Positions 7,799 through 15,577 of a DNA stretch of 39,918 nt are shown piece after piece (the stretch's first letter is position 1; each line of letters begins with the position of its first letter). Origin of the DNA: Streptomyces sp. NRRL S-350 (GTDB lineage: Bacteria > Actinomycetota > Actinomycetes > Streptomycetales > Streptomycetaceae). Where the stretch lies: the NCBI RefSeq assembly GCF_000719705.1, contig NZ_JOHO01000078.1, positions 1-39,918 on the forward strand, written 5' to 3'. The notes beneath the pieces are model-generated. The model searched no databases. It saw nothing but the letters and a program-made list of their open reading frames with translations, and was not told the DNA's origin. Position numbers and translations under genes: made by a program.

Positions 7799-8581
7799 TC
7801 AGCCCAGTTGGATCGAGCGCTTGGCCAGCCCCATCCAGAACCCGTCGATGATGCTGCGCTGGCTGTCCAGGTCGGCCTCGCCGGCGCCGAGGGTGACGAA
7901 CAGCGGGGCGAAGTGTTCGGTGCGCGGGTGGGCGAGGCGCCCGGCGGGGGCCTTGTGCTCGAAGTCGAGCAGCGCGTCGAGGTCGTGGGCCTCCAGGGCA
8001 CGCCGGCCCCAGTCGTCGAACTCGGCCATCACCGAGGTGATCCGGCCGTCGCTGCTGAGCGCCCGCAGGTTGTGGGTGAAGAAGCCGCTGCCGACGATCA
8101 GCACGCCCTCGTCGCGCAGCGGGGCGAGCTTGCGGCCGATCTCCAGCAGCCGCTGCGGGTCGAGGGTGGGCAGCGAGACCTGCAGCACCGGCAGGTCGGC
8201 CTCGGGGTACATCTCGACCAGCGGGACGTACGCGCCGTGGTCGAGCCCGCGGTCGGGGATGTCCTGGACGGGTGTGCCGGGGGCGCGCAGCAGCTTGCGG
8301 ACGCGCTCGGCGAGCTCCGGCGCGCCGGGGGCGGCGTAGCGGACCCGGTAGTAGTGCTCGGGGAAGCCCCAGAAGTCGTAGACCAGCGGGACGGTGGTGA
8401 CGGCGCCCAGGGCGAGCGGGGCCTCCTCCCAGTGGGCGGAGACCATCAGCACGGCCTTGGGCCGGGGCAGCTCGGCGGACCAGGCGGCCAGTTCGCCCGG
8501 CCAGACCGGGTCGTCGGCCAGCGGCGGAGCGCCGTGCGACAGGTACAGGGCGGGCATGCGCTCGGGGGCCGCGGCGCTCAT
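7799..8581 (-). CDS. 4,5-DOPA dioxygenase-type extradiol dioxygenase
   Basis: 260 residues of the class III ring-cleaving dioxygenase family, DODA/YgiD branch. Metal-site motifs: YLSHGAPPL (about 13-21), VSAHWEEAP, the conserved GLDHGAYVPL (about 116-125) and VGSGFFTHNLRAL (about 173-185). Family members cleave catechol-type substrates using a non-heme metal. GAGGAGG precedes the ATG. The gene diverges from a MarR regulator, with two palindromic operators in between (8635-8648 and 8675-8688), which implies control by that MarR protein. The real substrate may be a xenobiotic or endogenous catechol rather than DOPA. Confidence 0.92.
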   Translation of the reverse strand: MSAAAPERMPALYLSHGAPPLADDPVWPGELAAWSAELPRPKAVLMVSAHWEEAPLALGAVTTVPLVYDFWGFPEHYYRVRYAAPGAPELAERVRKLLRAPGTPVQDIPDRGLDHGAYVPLVEMYPEADLPVLQVSLPTLDPQRLLEIGRKLAPLRDEGVLIVGSGFFTHNLRALSSDGRITSVMAEFDDWGRRALEAHDLDALLDFEHKAPAGRLAHPRTEHFAPLFVTLGAGEADLDSQRSIIDGFWMGLAKRSIQLG

Positions 8582-8634
8582 GGCGTCCTCCTCGGGACCG
8601 ATCGTGCGGGTTCGCGGTTGCCGGACCCACAGTT

Positions 8635-8648
8635 GTTCAAATTTGAAC
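8635..8648. promoter_or_regulatory. MarR operator 1 (dioxygenase side)
   Basis: GTTCAAATTTGAAC is a perfect 14-bp palindrome 54 bp upstream of the dioxygenase start codon, extended by a further GTT on its left. Its centre is 40 bp from the sister palindrome at 8675-8688. The same motif recurs at 31463-31476 and, in variant form, at 31503-31518. Confidence 0.85.
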
Positions 8649-8674
8649 CTCTACTCGTTCGACGGTACACCTTC

Positions 8675-8691
8675 GTTCGAATTTGAACAAC
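8675..8691. promoter_or_regulatory. MarR operator 2 (regulator side)
   Basis: GTTCGAATTTGAACAAC directly abuts the AGGAG ribosome binding site of the MarR gene, so bound repressor would block its own expression. The reverse complement, GTTGTTCAAATTCGAAC, is identical over 17 bp to the site upstream of DoxX at 31460-31476. Confidence 0.85.
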
Positions 8692-8708
8692 AGGAGTACG
8701 CTGCACCC

Positions 8709-9185
8709 ATGTCCTCTCTGAACGAACCCCGCTGGCTGGACCAGGACGAGATGGCCGCCTGGCGGGGCTTCGTGGTCGCGAGCAACCTGCTGAACCGTCG
8801 CCTGGAACGCCAGCTCAAGGAGGACTCCGGCCTCTCGCACCAGCAGTACGAGATCCTGGTGCACCTGTCCGCCGCCCCCGGCGACTCGCTGCGGATGACC
8901 GAACTCGCCGACCGGCTGGTCACCTCCAAGAGCGGGCTGACCTACCAGGTCACCCAACTGGAACGGACCGGCCTGGTCGCCCGGCGCTCCTGCCCCAGCG
9001 ACGTGCGCGGCGTCGTCGCCGAACTCACCGACCACGGGCGGGAGGTGCTGCGCCAGGCCGCGCCCGGGCACGTCGCCCTGGTGCGCGAGCTGCTGATCGA
9101 CGTGCTCACCCGCGAGCAGCTGGCCGTCCTCGCCGAGGGCCTTGGCGAGGTCAGCACCCGGCTGCGCCTGGACGAGACCCCCTGA
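8709..9185 (+). CDS. MarR family transcriptional repressor
   Basis: 158 residues with the MarR winged helix: AWRGFVVASNLLNRRLERQL (dimer helix), SGLSHQQYEILVHLSAAPGDSLRMTELADRLVTSKSGLTYQVTQLERTGL (winged-helix recognition region, about 40-90), then the wing CPSDVRGVVAELTDHGREVL, with dimerisation helices to the end. One Cys near position 98 could be a thiol sensor, as in quinone-sensing MarR proteins, but this is inference. The start at 8709 follows CAGGAG and avoids an unlikely upstream frame extension. Divergent partner: a DODA-type dioxygenase. It probably also controls the 31.4-32.2 kb locus, which carries the same operators. Confidence 0.93.
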   Translation: MSSLNEPRWLDQDEMAAWRGFVVASNLLNRRLERQLKEDSGLSHQQYEILVHLSAAPGDSLRMTELADRLVTSKSGLTYQVTQLERTGLVARRSCPSDVRGVVAELTDHGREVLRQAAPGHVALVRELLIDVLTREQLAVLAEGLGEVSTRLRLDETP

Positions 9186-9242
9186 GCCGGGCCAGCCCCC
9201 TGACATCCTGGTCCTGAGCCAGCCCCCCTGACATCCTGGCCC
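9183..9242. repeat. Imperfect tandem repeat starting at MarR stop codon
   Basis: Two imperfect units, each beginning TGAGCC and containing ccccctgacatcctgg, occupy 9183-9214 and 9215-9242. The first unit begins exactly at the MarR stop codon. Confidence 0.75.
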
Positions 9243-9315
9243 GGGCCAGACCCCTGGGCGCTGGACACATGCCCGGCTGACCCCGGAGGGCCCGCGCTCC
9301 CCGGAATCCGGCTCC

Positions 9316-9388
9316 CCGGCCCCGCCCCCGGCTACCCGAGCCCCGCCCCGGCTCGCCGGCCCCCGCCCCCGGCTACCCGAGCCCCGCC
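9316..9388. repeat. Direct repeat covering the sigma factor 3' end
   Basis: About 32 bp (core gcccccggctacccgag) occurs at 9316-9347 and 9356-9388, differing by one base in a C-run. The second copy encodes the last residues and stop codon of the ECF42 sigma gene; the first is a non-coding duplicate just downstream of it. Confidence 0.75.
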
Positions 9389-10608
9389 GCCCGCTCCCGC
9401 AGCAGCTCCCGCTCCCGCTCGTTGCGCGTCAGCTCCGCCGCCCGCTCGAACTCCACCCGGGCCTCGCCCGTCCGCCCCAGCCGGGCCAGCAGGTCGCCGC
9501 GCACGCTCGGCAGAAGGTGGTAGCCGCGCAGGGCCGGCTCGGCCGCCAGCGCGTCCACCAACTCCAGTGCCGCGGCCGGGCCCCGGTCCATCGAGACGGC
9601 CACCGCCCGGTTCAGCGCCACCACCGGGGACGGCGACAGTGCCAGCAGCCGCTCGTACAGTGCGGCGATCATCGCCCAGTCGGTGTCCGCGTAGCGGCGC
9701 GCCTTGGCGTGGCATGCGGCGATCGCGGCCTGCACCGAGTACGGCCCCGTGCCCGCCCGCCGCAGGGCGTCGAAGCCGCGCCGGACCAGCAGCCCGTCCC
9801 AGCGGGCCCGGTTCTGCTCGGCCAGCAGCACCGGCCGGCCGTCGGGCCCGGTCCGGGCGGCCGTCCGCGAGGCCTGGAACTCCAGCAGCGCGGCCAGCCC
9901 GTGCGCCTCCGGCTCGGCGGGCATCAGCGCGGCCAGCACCCGGGCCAGCCGCAGCGCGTCCTCGCACAGGCCCGGGCGCAGCAGGTCGTCCCCGGCCGTC
10001 GCCGAGTAGCCCTCGTTGAAGATCAGGTAGATGACCTCCAGCACCGAGGAGAGCCGCTGCGCCCGGTCCTGCCCGGACGGCACCTCGAACGGCACTCCGG
10101 CCTTCGCCAGCGTCCGCTTCGCCCGGACGATCCGCTGCGCCACCGTCGACTCGGGCACCAGGAACGCGCGGGCGATCTCCGGGGTGGCGAGCCCGCCGAG
10201 CAGCCGGAGGGTGAGGGCGATCCGCGCCTCCGCCGAGAGCACCGGGTGGCAGGCGGTGAAGATCAGCCGCAGCAGGTCGTCGTCGATGTCGTCCGGTTCG
10301 GTCGGCTCCGGGGGCGGCGCGTCCTCCAACGACCTTCCGACTTCGGCGAGTTTGCGGGCGTATACCTCCCGGCGGCGGACCAGGTCGATCGCCCGGTGCT
10401 TGGCGGTGGCCGTCAGCCAGGCGCCCGGATTCTCCGGGACGCCCTCCTGCGGCCACCGCTCCAGCGCGGCCACCAGCGCGTCCTGCGCCAGCTCTTCGGC
10501 GATGCCCACGTCCCGTACGATCCGGGCGACACCCGCGATGATCCGCGCGGACTCGATCCGGAACACCGTCTCGACGGCCGCCGCCGCATCCCTCTCCGTC
10601 ACGGCCAC
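9373..10608 (-). CDS. ECF42-type RNA polymerase sigma factor
   Basis: 411 residues, much longer than classical ECF sigmas. Region 2 lies at about 10-80 (ESARIIAGVARIVRDVGIAEELAQDALVAALERWP...NPGAWLTATAKHRAIDLVRRR). Region 4 follows at about 110-170 (LSAEARIALTLRLLGGLATPEIARAFLVPESTVAQRIVRAKRTL). A long C-terminal SnoaL-unlike extension contains VLYLIFNEGYSA-type sequence and TPR-like helices (ALNRAVAVSMDRGPAAALELVDALA). This architecture, with a DGPF-protein gene 85 nt upstream on the same strand, defines group ECF42, where the C-terminal domain rather than an anti-sigma factor is thought to control activity. The start is GTG at 10608 with a weak ribosome binding site; a second GTG two codons later is possible. 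Targets are unknown beyond probable control of the DGPF gene. Confidence 0.93.
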   Translation of the reverse strand: MAVTERDAAAAVETVFRIESARIIAGVARIVRDVGIAEELAQDALVAALERWPQEGVPENPGAWLTATAKHRAIDLVRRREVYARKLAEVGRSLEDAPPPEPTEPDDIDDDLLRLIFTACHPVLSAEARIALTLRLLGGLATPEIARAFLVPESTVAQRIVRAKRTLAKAGVPFEVPSGQDRAQRLSSVLEVIYLIFNEGYSATAGDDLLRPGLCEDALRLARVLAALMPAEPEAHGLAALLEFQASRTAARTGPDGRPVLLAEQNRARWDGLLVRRGFDALRRAGTGPYSVQAAIAACHAKARRYADTDWAMIAALYERLLALSPSPVVALNRAVAVSMDRGPAAALELVDALAAEPALRGYHLLPSVRGDLLARLGRTGEARVEFERAAELTRNERERELLRERAAGLG

Positions 10609-10693
10609 CCATCAGAGCAGTCGGCGGAGAGGGAGGCAAACGCCGCCGCGGCCACCGTCGCCGCGGGCCGGCTGCGCAGGAGCACTGCGGGGA

Positions 10694-11065
10694 TCACTGC
10701 GGCGGCTGCACCATCTCCTCGATCTGCCGGACCTCGGACTCGACCCGCCACTGCACCGGGTGGATGCTGAGGAAGCGGCGGGTCCACTCCAGGGCCTCCG
10801 CCTTGTCCTTGCACTGCAGGACGGCGTAGCCGCCGATGACCTCCTTGGTCTCGGTGAACGGGCCGTCGGTGTAGCCGATCTTCCCGTCGTTCCAGGTCAC
10901 CCGGGTGCCCTGGGAGGTCGGGGTCAGCCCGGCGGTCTCCAGCATCACCCCGGCCTTGGTGATCTCCTCGAACAGGGCCCCCATCCGCTGGTCGAACTCC
11001 GGGTCCGGCTCCCAGCCGGCGCGGGCCTGCTCGTCGATCCGGATCAGCGTCATGAAGCGCGGCAT
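10694..11065 (-). CDS. DGPF (YciI-like) domain protein
   Basis: 123 residues. It has the diagnostic TDGPFTETKEVIGGYAVLQCKDKAEALEW (about 68-96), preceded by FMTLIRIDEQ and ending in a short charged tail. This family folds like ferredoxin/YciI and is the usual partner of ECF42 sigma factors; its biochemical role is unsettled. GAGGAG precedes the ATG. It lies 85 nt upstream of, and in line with, the ECF42 gene, so the two are probably cotranscribed or coregulated. Confidence 0.92.
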   Translation of the reverse strand: MPRFMTLIRIDEQARAGWEPDPEFDQRMGALFEEITKAGVMLETAGLTPTSQGTRVTWNDGKIGYTDGPFTETKEVIGGYAVLQCKDKAEALEWTRRFLSIHPVQWRVESEVRQIEEMVQPPQ

Positions 11066-11159
11066 GGTGACTCCTCGGTTGACCGGGCGGGGCTTCTCCC
11101 CGCCTCTCACCCGTGCGTCGAACGGGCTCGCGCCGGATCGACACCCGCCGCGAAGAATT

Positions 11160-11231
11160 TTCCGCGGGTTCCGCGGGTTCCGCGGGTTCCGCGGGTTCCG
11201 GGGGTTCCGCGGGTTCCGCGGGTTCCGCCGT
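11160..11231. repeat. 9-bp tandem repeat (ttccgcggg) x8
   Basis: Eight consecutive 9-bp units; the fifth is ttccggggg and the last is diverged. They lie upstream of the DGPF gene promoter region and about 110 bp before the next GNAT gene. The frame stays open on both strands (repeating Gly-Ser/Phe-Arg and Glu-Pro-Ala/Arg-Gly-Thr), but no real gene uses it. Likely a slippage-prone minisatellite. Confidence 0.9.
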
Positions 11232-11339
11232 GCCGCGCCGCGACCACGCTGCGTGGCTCCGCCCGTCCGGGGTGGTGTCCTGCCATGAGTGTGGCAAAAG
11301 CGCTCGCAGGAGCGGGGTTTCCGTGCCAACATGCCCCAT

Positions 11340-11858
11340 ATGGGGACGATTCTGCACGGCACCCTGGTGACGCTCCGCCCGGCGACCACCGACGACATCC
11401 CGGCCCTGGCGGCCATCCGCGCCACGCCGGAGGTGTTCGCCCGCTGGCGGGGCGGTGACGACCTGCCCGCCGAGGTCGCCAACGACCTGGAATCGCCCGA
11501 CACCGAGACCTTCGCGATCGACGTGGGCGGCCAGGTGGTCGGCGCCATCCAGTGGTACGCCAACAACGACGACGAGTACCGCCACGCCGGGATGGACCTC
11601 TACCTCGACCCGTCGGTGCACGGCCTGGGCCTGGGCACCGACGCCGTGCGCACGATGGCCCGGCACCTGGTGCACGAGCACCACTACCACCGGCTGGTGA
11701 TCGACCCGGCCGCGGACAACCTCGCCGCGATCCGCTGCTACACCAAGGTCGGCTTCCGCACCGTCGGCACCATGCGCCAGTACGAGCGCGGTTCGGACGG
11801 CACCTGGCACGACAACCTGCTGATGGACCTGCTCGCGGACGAACTGCTGGACGACTGA
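11340..11858 (+). CDS. GNAT acetyltransferase, AAC(6')/RimJ-like
   Basis: 172 residues: GTLVTLRPATTDDIPALAAIRATPEVFARWRGG at the N-terminus, TFAIDVGGQVVGAIQWYANNDDEYRHAGMDLYL in the core, the acetyl-CoA loop HGLGLGTDAVRTMARHLV (about 98-115), then HRLVIDPAADNLAAIRCYTKVGF. The acidic DDEYRHA segment and the overall length resemble aminoglycoside 6'-N-acetyltransferase-like GNATs, but the substrate cannot be deduced. ATG at 11340 gives the best-aligned N-terminus; an ATG three codons earlier (11331) is possible. Neither has an obvious ribosome binding site. Confidence 0.88.
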   Translation: MGTILHGTLVTLRPATTDDIPALAAIRATPEVFARWRGGDDLPAEVANDLESPDTETFAIDVGGQVVGAIQWYANNDDEYRHAGMDLYLDPSVHGLGLGTDAVRTMARHLVHEHHYHRLVIDPAADNLAAIRCYTKVGFRTVGTMRQYERGSDGTWHDNLLMDLLADELLDD

Positions 11859-11894
11859 CGGCGGTTCGCGCGACTCCGGCAGGCGGTGCAAGGG

Positions 11895-11941
11895 TGTACA
11901 GACATCTTCTCGCCCACCCGTCCCGACCTGTACAGACATCT
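11895..11941. promoter_or_regulatory. 13-bp direct repeat upstream of phosphodiesterase gene
   Basis: TGTACAGACATCT occurs at 11895-11907 and 11929-11941 (34-bp period), between the GNAT stop and the secreted phosphodiesterase start. Each copy contains the palindrome TGTACA. It does not match the Streptomyces PHO-box repeat. Candidate regulator binding site; the regulator is unknown. Confidence 0.45.
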
Positions 11942-12085
11942 CTCGGCCACATGATCGGCCGGAGCTGCTCCCCTGGCGTTCTTCCCCAAGTACCGGGCGG
12001 TAGCTAACGTTCGTCCGCCAGTTCCCGGCCGCCGGCCACCCCGGCCGCCGGGCCCGCAGGGTAGACGAACCCCAGGAGAACGCCC

Positions 12086-13123
12086 ATGCTCTCGCGTCGC
12101 ACGGCCACCGCCCTCACCTCGGCGGCCGCCGCCGCACTGCTGCTCGGCGGCACCGCCCCGAGCGCCACCGCCGGCACCCCGGACGGCCCCACCACGCTGT
12201 CCGTCTTCGCGTTCAACGTCGACCTCGGCACCGCCGTCGTCGACAGCACCCAGAACGAGCAGGCCGCCCGCCGCACCCCGGTGATCGAGCAGATCGTCCG
12301 TCAGCACGACGCCGACGTCGTCATCCTGGACGAGCAGTTCAACAACAGCTCGACCGCCGACATCAACAGCAAACTCGCCGACCTCTACCCGTACCGCACC
12401 CCGGTGGTCGGCGGCACCTGCTCCGGCGGCGGCTGGACGGGCATCAGCGGCAACTGCTCCAGCTCGTGGTTCGTCATCAACGGCGGCACGATGATCCTCT
12501 CGAAGTACCCGATCACCGCCCAGTACGCCCACGTGTTCGCCAACTCGACGTACGGCACCTGGGACTACCACGCCAACAAGGGCGCGGCGCTGGTGAAGGT
12601 GACCAAGAACGGCAGCACCGCCTGGGTGGTCGGCACCCACCTGCAGGCCGACGAGTCGGACGTCTCCACCGACACCACCCAGTCCACCCGGCTCGGCCAG
12701 CTCGCCGAGATCCGCGCCTGGGTGGACGGGATCGTCGGCAGCGGCGCTCCGGTGCTGATCGGCGGCGACCTCAACGTCGAGTACCTCCACGGGCAGGCCC
12801 GTGGCGACCACGCCAACGCCCAGAACGCGGTGAACGGCGTGCTCGGCACCCCCGCCACCGACCCCGGCCAGAGCCTGGCCACCATGGACTGCCCGGTCTC
12901 CGCCTGGTGCCAGTACATGTCGGGCGTCGAGACGTTCCCCAAGGACTACCGCGACGACCTCGACTACATCGGCTACCTCAACGCCCCGGGCCGCCCGGTG
13001 CCGACCGCGATGTCGACCGTGAAGGTCGACTTCGACCCGCAGCCGGGCTGGGTGCCCGGGCAGCCCGACACCGGCGCGCCCAGCGACCACTACCCGGTCG
13101 AGGCCACCTTCCGGCTCAACTGA
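12086..13123 (+). CDS. Secreted sphingomyelinase-like phosphodiesterase (EEP family)
   Basis: 345 residues. A signal peptide spans about residues 1-29 (RR then an Ala/Leu core, cleavage near ATAG). The mature part has the endonuclease/exonuclease/phosphatase fold: SVFAFNVDLG (strand 1 Asn), VVILDEQFNN (Mg-binding Glu), VVGTHLQADESD (catalytic His), VLIGGDLNVE (Asp/Asn) and the C-terminal APSDHYPVEATF (catalytic Asp-His). Length, the secretion signal and the order of motifs fit bacterial sphingomyelinase C/phospholipase-type enzymes that hydrolyse a phosphodiester in phospholipid head groups. Sphingomyelin itself as substrate is unproven. AGGAG precedes the ATG. The gene converges on the LacI regulator with a 23-nt gap. 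Confidence 0.88.
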   Translation: MLSRRTATALTSAAAAALLLGGTAPSATAGTPDGPTTLSVFAFNVDLGTAVVDSTQNEQAARRTPVIEQIVRQHDADVVILDEQFNNSSTADINSKLADLYPYRTPVVGGTCSGGGWTGISGNCSSSWFVINGGTMILSKYPITAQYAHVFANSTYGTWDYHANKGAALVKVTKNGSTAWVVGTHLQADESDVSTDTTQSTRLGQLAEIRAWVDGIVGSGAPVLIGGDLNVEYLHGQARGDHANAQNAVNGVLGTPATDPGQSLATMDCPVSAWCQYMSGVETFPKDYRDDLDYIGYLNAPGRPVPTAMSTVKVDFDPQPGWVPGQPDTGAPSDHYPVEATFRLN

Positions 13124-13146
13124 CGCCCTGCGGGAGCGAGTCGGCG

Positions 13147-14181
13147 TCAGCCCGGGGCCGGCCGGTCCGGCGAAGGGCAGCCGCAGGAGCGCCGCACCAC
13201 CAGCCGGGCCGGGAAGGTCCGGGCGCCGGTGGCGCGGCGCTCGGCCCCGCCCAGGATGAGCTCCAGCGCGGCGCGGGCCATCTCGTCCTGCGCGGTGGTC
13301 ACGGTGGTGAGCGCCGGCCCGGCGATCACCGCCTCGGCGATGTCGTCGAAGCCGGCCACCGCAAGGTCCTCCGGCACCCGGATCCCCAGGTCGTCGGCGG
13401 CCCGCAACAGGCCGATCGCCTGGTCGTCCGTCGCGCAGAACACGGCGGACGGCCGGTCGGGCCGGGCGAGCAGGGCGAGCGCCTCGGCGTGCGCCCGGAC
13501 GCGGTCGAACGGTGCCGGCGTGAGCAGCCCCTCGGTGGGCAGCCCGGCCTCCTCCAGCGCGGCGACCCAGCCGGCCGTCCGGCCGGTCACCGGGTCGTGC
13601 GGGCTGAGCGCGAGGGTGCCGCCGAAGCAGTGCACCCCGGCGTGGCCGTGCCCCAGCAGGTGGCGGACGACCTCGCGGGCGCCGCCCTCGTCGTCGGCGA
13701 CCACGGCGACGCCGTCGGAACTCTCCGCACGGTGGTGCAGCAGCACGACCGGGGTGCCGTCGGCCACGTCGAAGCCGGTCAGCCCGGGGGTTGCCGGGTC
13801 CTGGGTGACCAGGATCAGGCCGTCCACCTGCATCCCGAGGAAGGCCCGGATGTAGTGCGCCTCGCGTTCGTCGGCGTAGTCGGAGTTGCCGATCAGCAGC
13901 AGCCGGCCGTGCTCGGCGGCGGCCTGCTCGACGGCGTGGGCGAGCCCGGCGAAGAACGGCTGGCGGGCGTCCGGCACGACCATCCCGAGCAGGTCGGTCC
14001 GCCGCCGCGCCATGGCCTGGGCGACCCGGTTGGGCCGGTAGCCGAGCTCCTCGACCGCCGCGAGCACCCGGGCCCGGGTCGCCGGCGCCACCGGCCGCGG
14101 CCCGTCGTTGATCACATAACTCACGACCGCCGTGGACGTCCCCGCCGCCCGCGCCACATCGTCCCTCGTCACCCTCGCCAT
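13147..14181 (-). CDS. LacI family transcriptional regulator
   Basis: 344 residues. The N-terminal LacI helix-turn-helix reads [48 protein letters not shown] (about 3-50), including the hinge helix. A periplasmic-binding-protein-like effector domain follows ([80 protein letters not shown]). A Cys-rich tail ends [14 protein letters not shown]. The ligand is probably a sugar or nucleoside, as in the family. It lies downstream of, and on the same strand as, the BNR-repeat gene, and converges on the phosphodiesterase; what it controls is unknown. Confidence 0.94.
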   Translation of the reverse strand: MARVTRDDVARAAGTSTAVVSYVINDGPRPVAPATRARVLAAVEELGYRPNRVAQAMARRRTDLLGMVVPDARQPFFAGLAHAVEQAAAEHGRLLLIGNSDYADEREAHYIRAFLGMQVDGLILVTQDPATPGLTGFDVADGTPVVLLHHRAESSDGVAVVADDEGGAREVVRHLLGHGHAGVHCFGGTLALSPHDPVTGRTAGWVAALEEAGLPTEGLLTPAPFDRVRAHAEALALLARPDRPSAVFCATDDQAIGLLRAADDLGIRVPEDLAVAGFDDIAEAVIAGPALTTVTTAQDEMARAALELILGGAERRATGARTFPARLVVRRSCGCPSPDRPAPG

Positions 14182-14340
14182 GACCGTTGAGCCTACACAG
14201 CACCTCCGACACCTCCGACCAGCGTGTTTCCCGCACACCGGGCGGCACCCGGGCGACCCGCGGCCGGCCGCCCCGGTCGGTCATGACCATCCCGGCGACC
14301 ACGCGGTCTTCGGGGGGCGGCTCCCGGGGCGACCGGGTCT

Positions 14341-15435
14341 TCAGGCCACCACAGCCGCCCGGACGCAGAGCACGTCCGGCAGGTGGGAGACCAGCAGGGC
14401 CCAGTTCTCGCCGTCGTCGTGGCTGCCGTACACGTCGCCGGTCCGGTTGCCGAAGTAGATCCCGGCCGGGTCGGCGTCGTCGGTGCGCAGCGCGTCGCGC
14501 AGCACGATGCCGTAGTGGTCCTCGCCGGGCAGGCCGTCGGCGAGCTGCTGCCAGCTGCTCCCGCCGTCGGTGGTGCGGAAGACCCGGCAGCGGCGGCCGG
14601 GCGGGACGCGGTCGTCGGCGCCGCCGAGCGGGAAGAGGTAGGCGGTGTCTCCCCGGTGCGGGTGGGCGGCGACGGCGAAGCCGAACTCGGCGGGCAGCCC
14701 GTCGGCGATCGAGTGCCAGGTGCCGCCCCAGTCGTCGCTGCGGTAGACGCCGCCGTGGTTCTGCAGGTAGAGCCGGTCCGGGTGGACCGGGTCCGGGGCG
14801 ATCTTGTGCACGCACTGGCCGAACTCGGGGTACTGGCTCTCCGGCGGGAAGAACTCGGCGCGCAGCCCGGTGTTGGAGGGCTCCCAGCTGTCGCCGCCGT
14901 CCTTGCTGCGGTAGACGCCGCCGCTGGAGACGGCGACCAGCAGCCGCTGCGGGTCGCGCGGGTCGGTGACGATGGTGTGCAGGCCCTGGCCGCCGTAGCC
15001 GGCGCCCCACTGCGGCCGCTGGGGGTGCTCCCAGAGCGACTCGACCAGGGCGAAGGTCTCGCCGCCGTCGGTGGAGCGGAACAGCGCGGCGGGTTCGGTG
15101 CCCGCGTAGACGACGTCGGGGGCTTCCGGTCCGGCGGGCTGCAGCTGCCAGACCCGGGTGAGCGAGGCGCCGGTGGACTCGGGGAAGCGGATGGCCGGCT
15201 GCGGAGGTTCGTACCAGCTCGCGCCGAGGTCGTCGGAGCGCCAGACGGCGGGCCCCCAGTGGCTGCTGTCGGCGCCGACCAGCAGTCTGGTCCGGCCGCC
15301 CCGGCGGTCGACGGAGAGGGAGTAGATCGCGTTCATCGGGAAGTGCGGCCCGCTGAACTTCCACGTCAGCCGGTCGCGGCTGCGGCCGAGAAAGAGGCCC
15401 TTCTCGGTTCCGACGGCCAACAGCACCTCGGTCAT
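14341..15435 (-). CDS. Asp-box (BNR) repeat beta-propeller, sialidase-like
   Basis: 364 residues without signal peptide. At least six Asp-box-like repeats (consensus S/T-x-D-x-G-x-x-W/F) occur: WRSDDLGASW (about 65), FRSTDGGETF, YRSKDGGDSW, YRSDDWGGTW, FRTTDGGSSW and YGSHDDGENW (about 335). This predicts a six- or seven-bladed propeller. Homologues are labelled exo-alpha-sialidase or glycosyl hydrolase by fold. I see no Arg triad to support sialidase activity, so the real function is unknown and it is probably cytoplasmic. It is upstream of the LacI gene on the same strand (159-nt gap). Confidence 0.85.
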   Translation of the reverse strand: MTEVLLAVGTEKGLFLGRSRDRLTWKFSGPHFPMNAIYSLSVDRRGGRTRLLVGADSSHWGPAVWRSDDLGASWYEPPQPAIRFPESTGASLTRVWQLQPAGPEAPDVVYAGTEPAALFRSTDGGETFALVESLWEHPQRPQWGAGYGGQGLHTIVTDPRDPQRLLVAVSSGGVYRSKDGGDSWEPSNTGLRAEFFPPESQYPEFGQCVHKIAPDPVHPDRLYLQNHGGVYRSDDWGGTWHSIADGLPAEFGFAVAAHPHRGDTAYLFPLGGADDRVPPGRRCRVFRTTDGGSSWQQLADGLPGEDHYGIVLRDALRTDDADPAGIYFGNRTGDVYGSHDDGENWALLVSHLPDVLCVRAAVVA

Positions 15436-15577
15436 GCCTCACACCACCTGGGTCACGTACGGCCCCCCGGGACGGCCCCCGACTGCCAGTGTCCCGCCGT
15501 CCACCGGTGGTCACATCTCGCCGCGCCGTTCACTCGGGAGGCCGTCCGTTCACCCGGTGGGCCGTCCGTCCGCAGGG

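Noticed and set aside
11160..11231. CRISPR array or coding repeat protein
   Set aside because: Units are 9 bp with no spacers, and no frame through it connects to a recognised gene.
11738..15514. Very long minus-strand open frame (over 1,200 codons) and similar long frames at 15434-18484 and 32072-34729
   Set aside because: They are shadow frames of real genes in GC-rich DNA: composition is Arg/Pro/Gly-heavy with no domains, and the true frames carry clear families.
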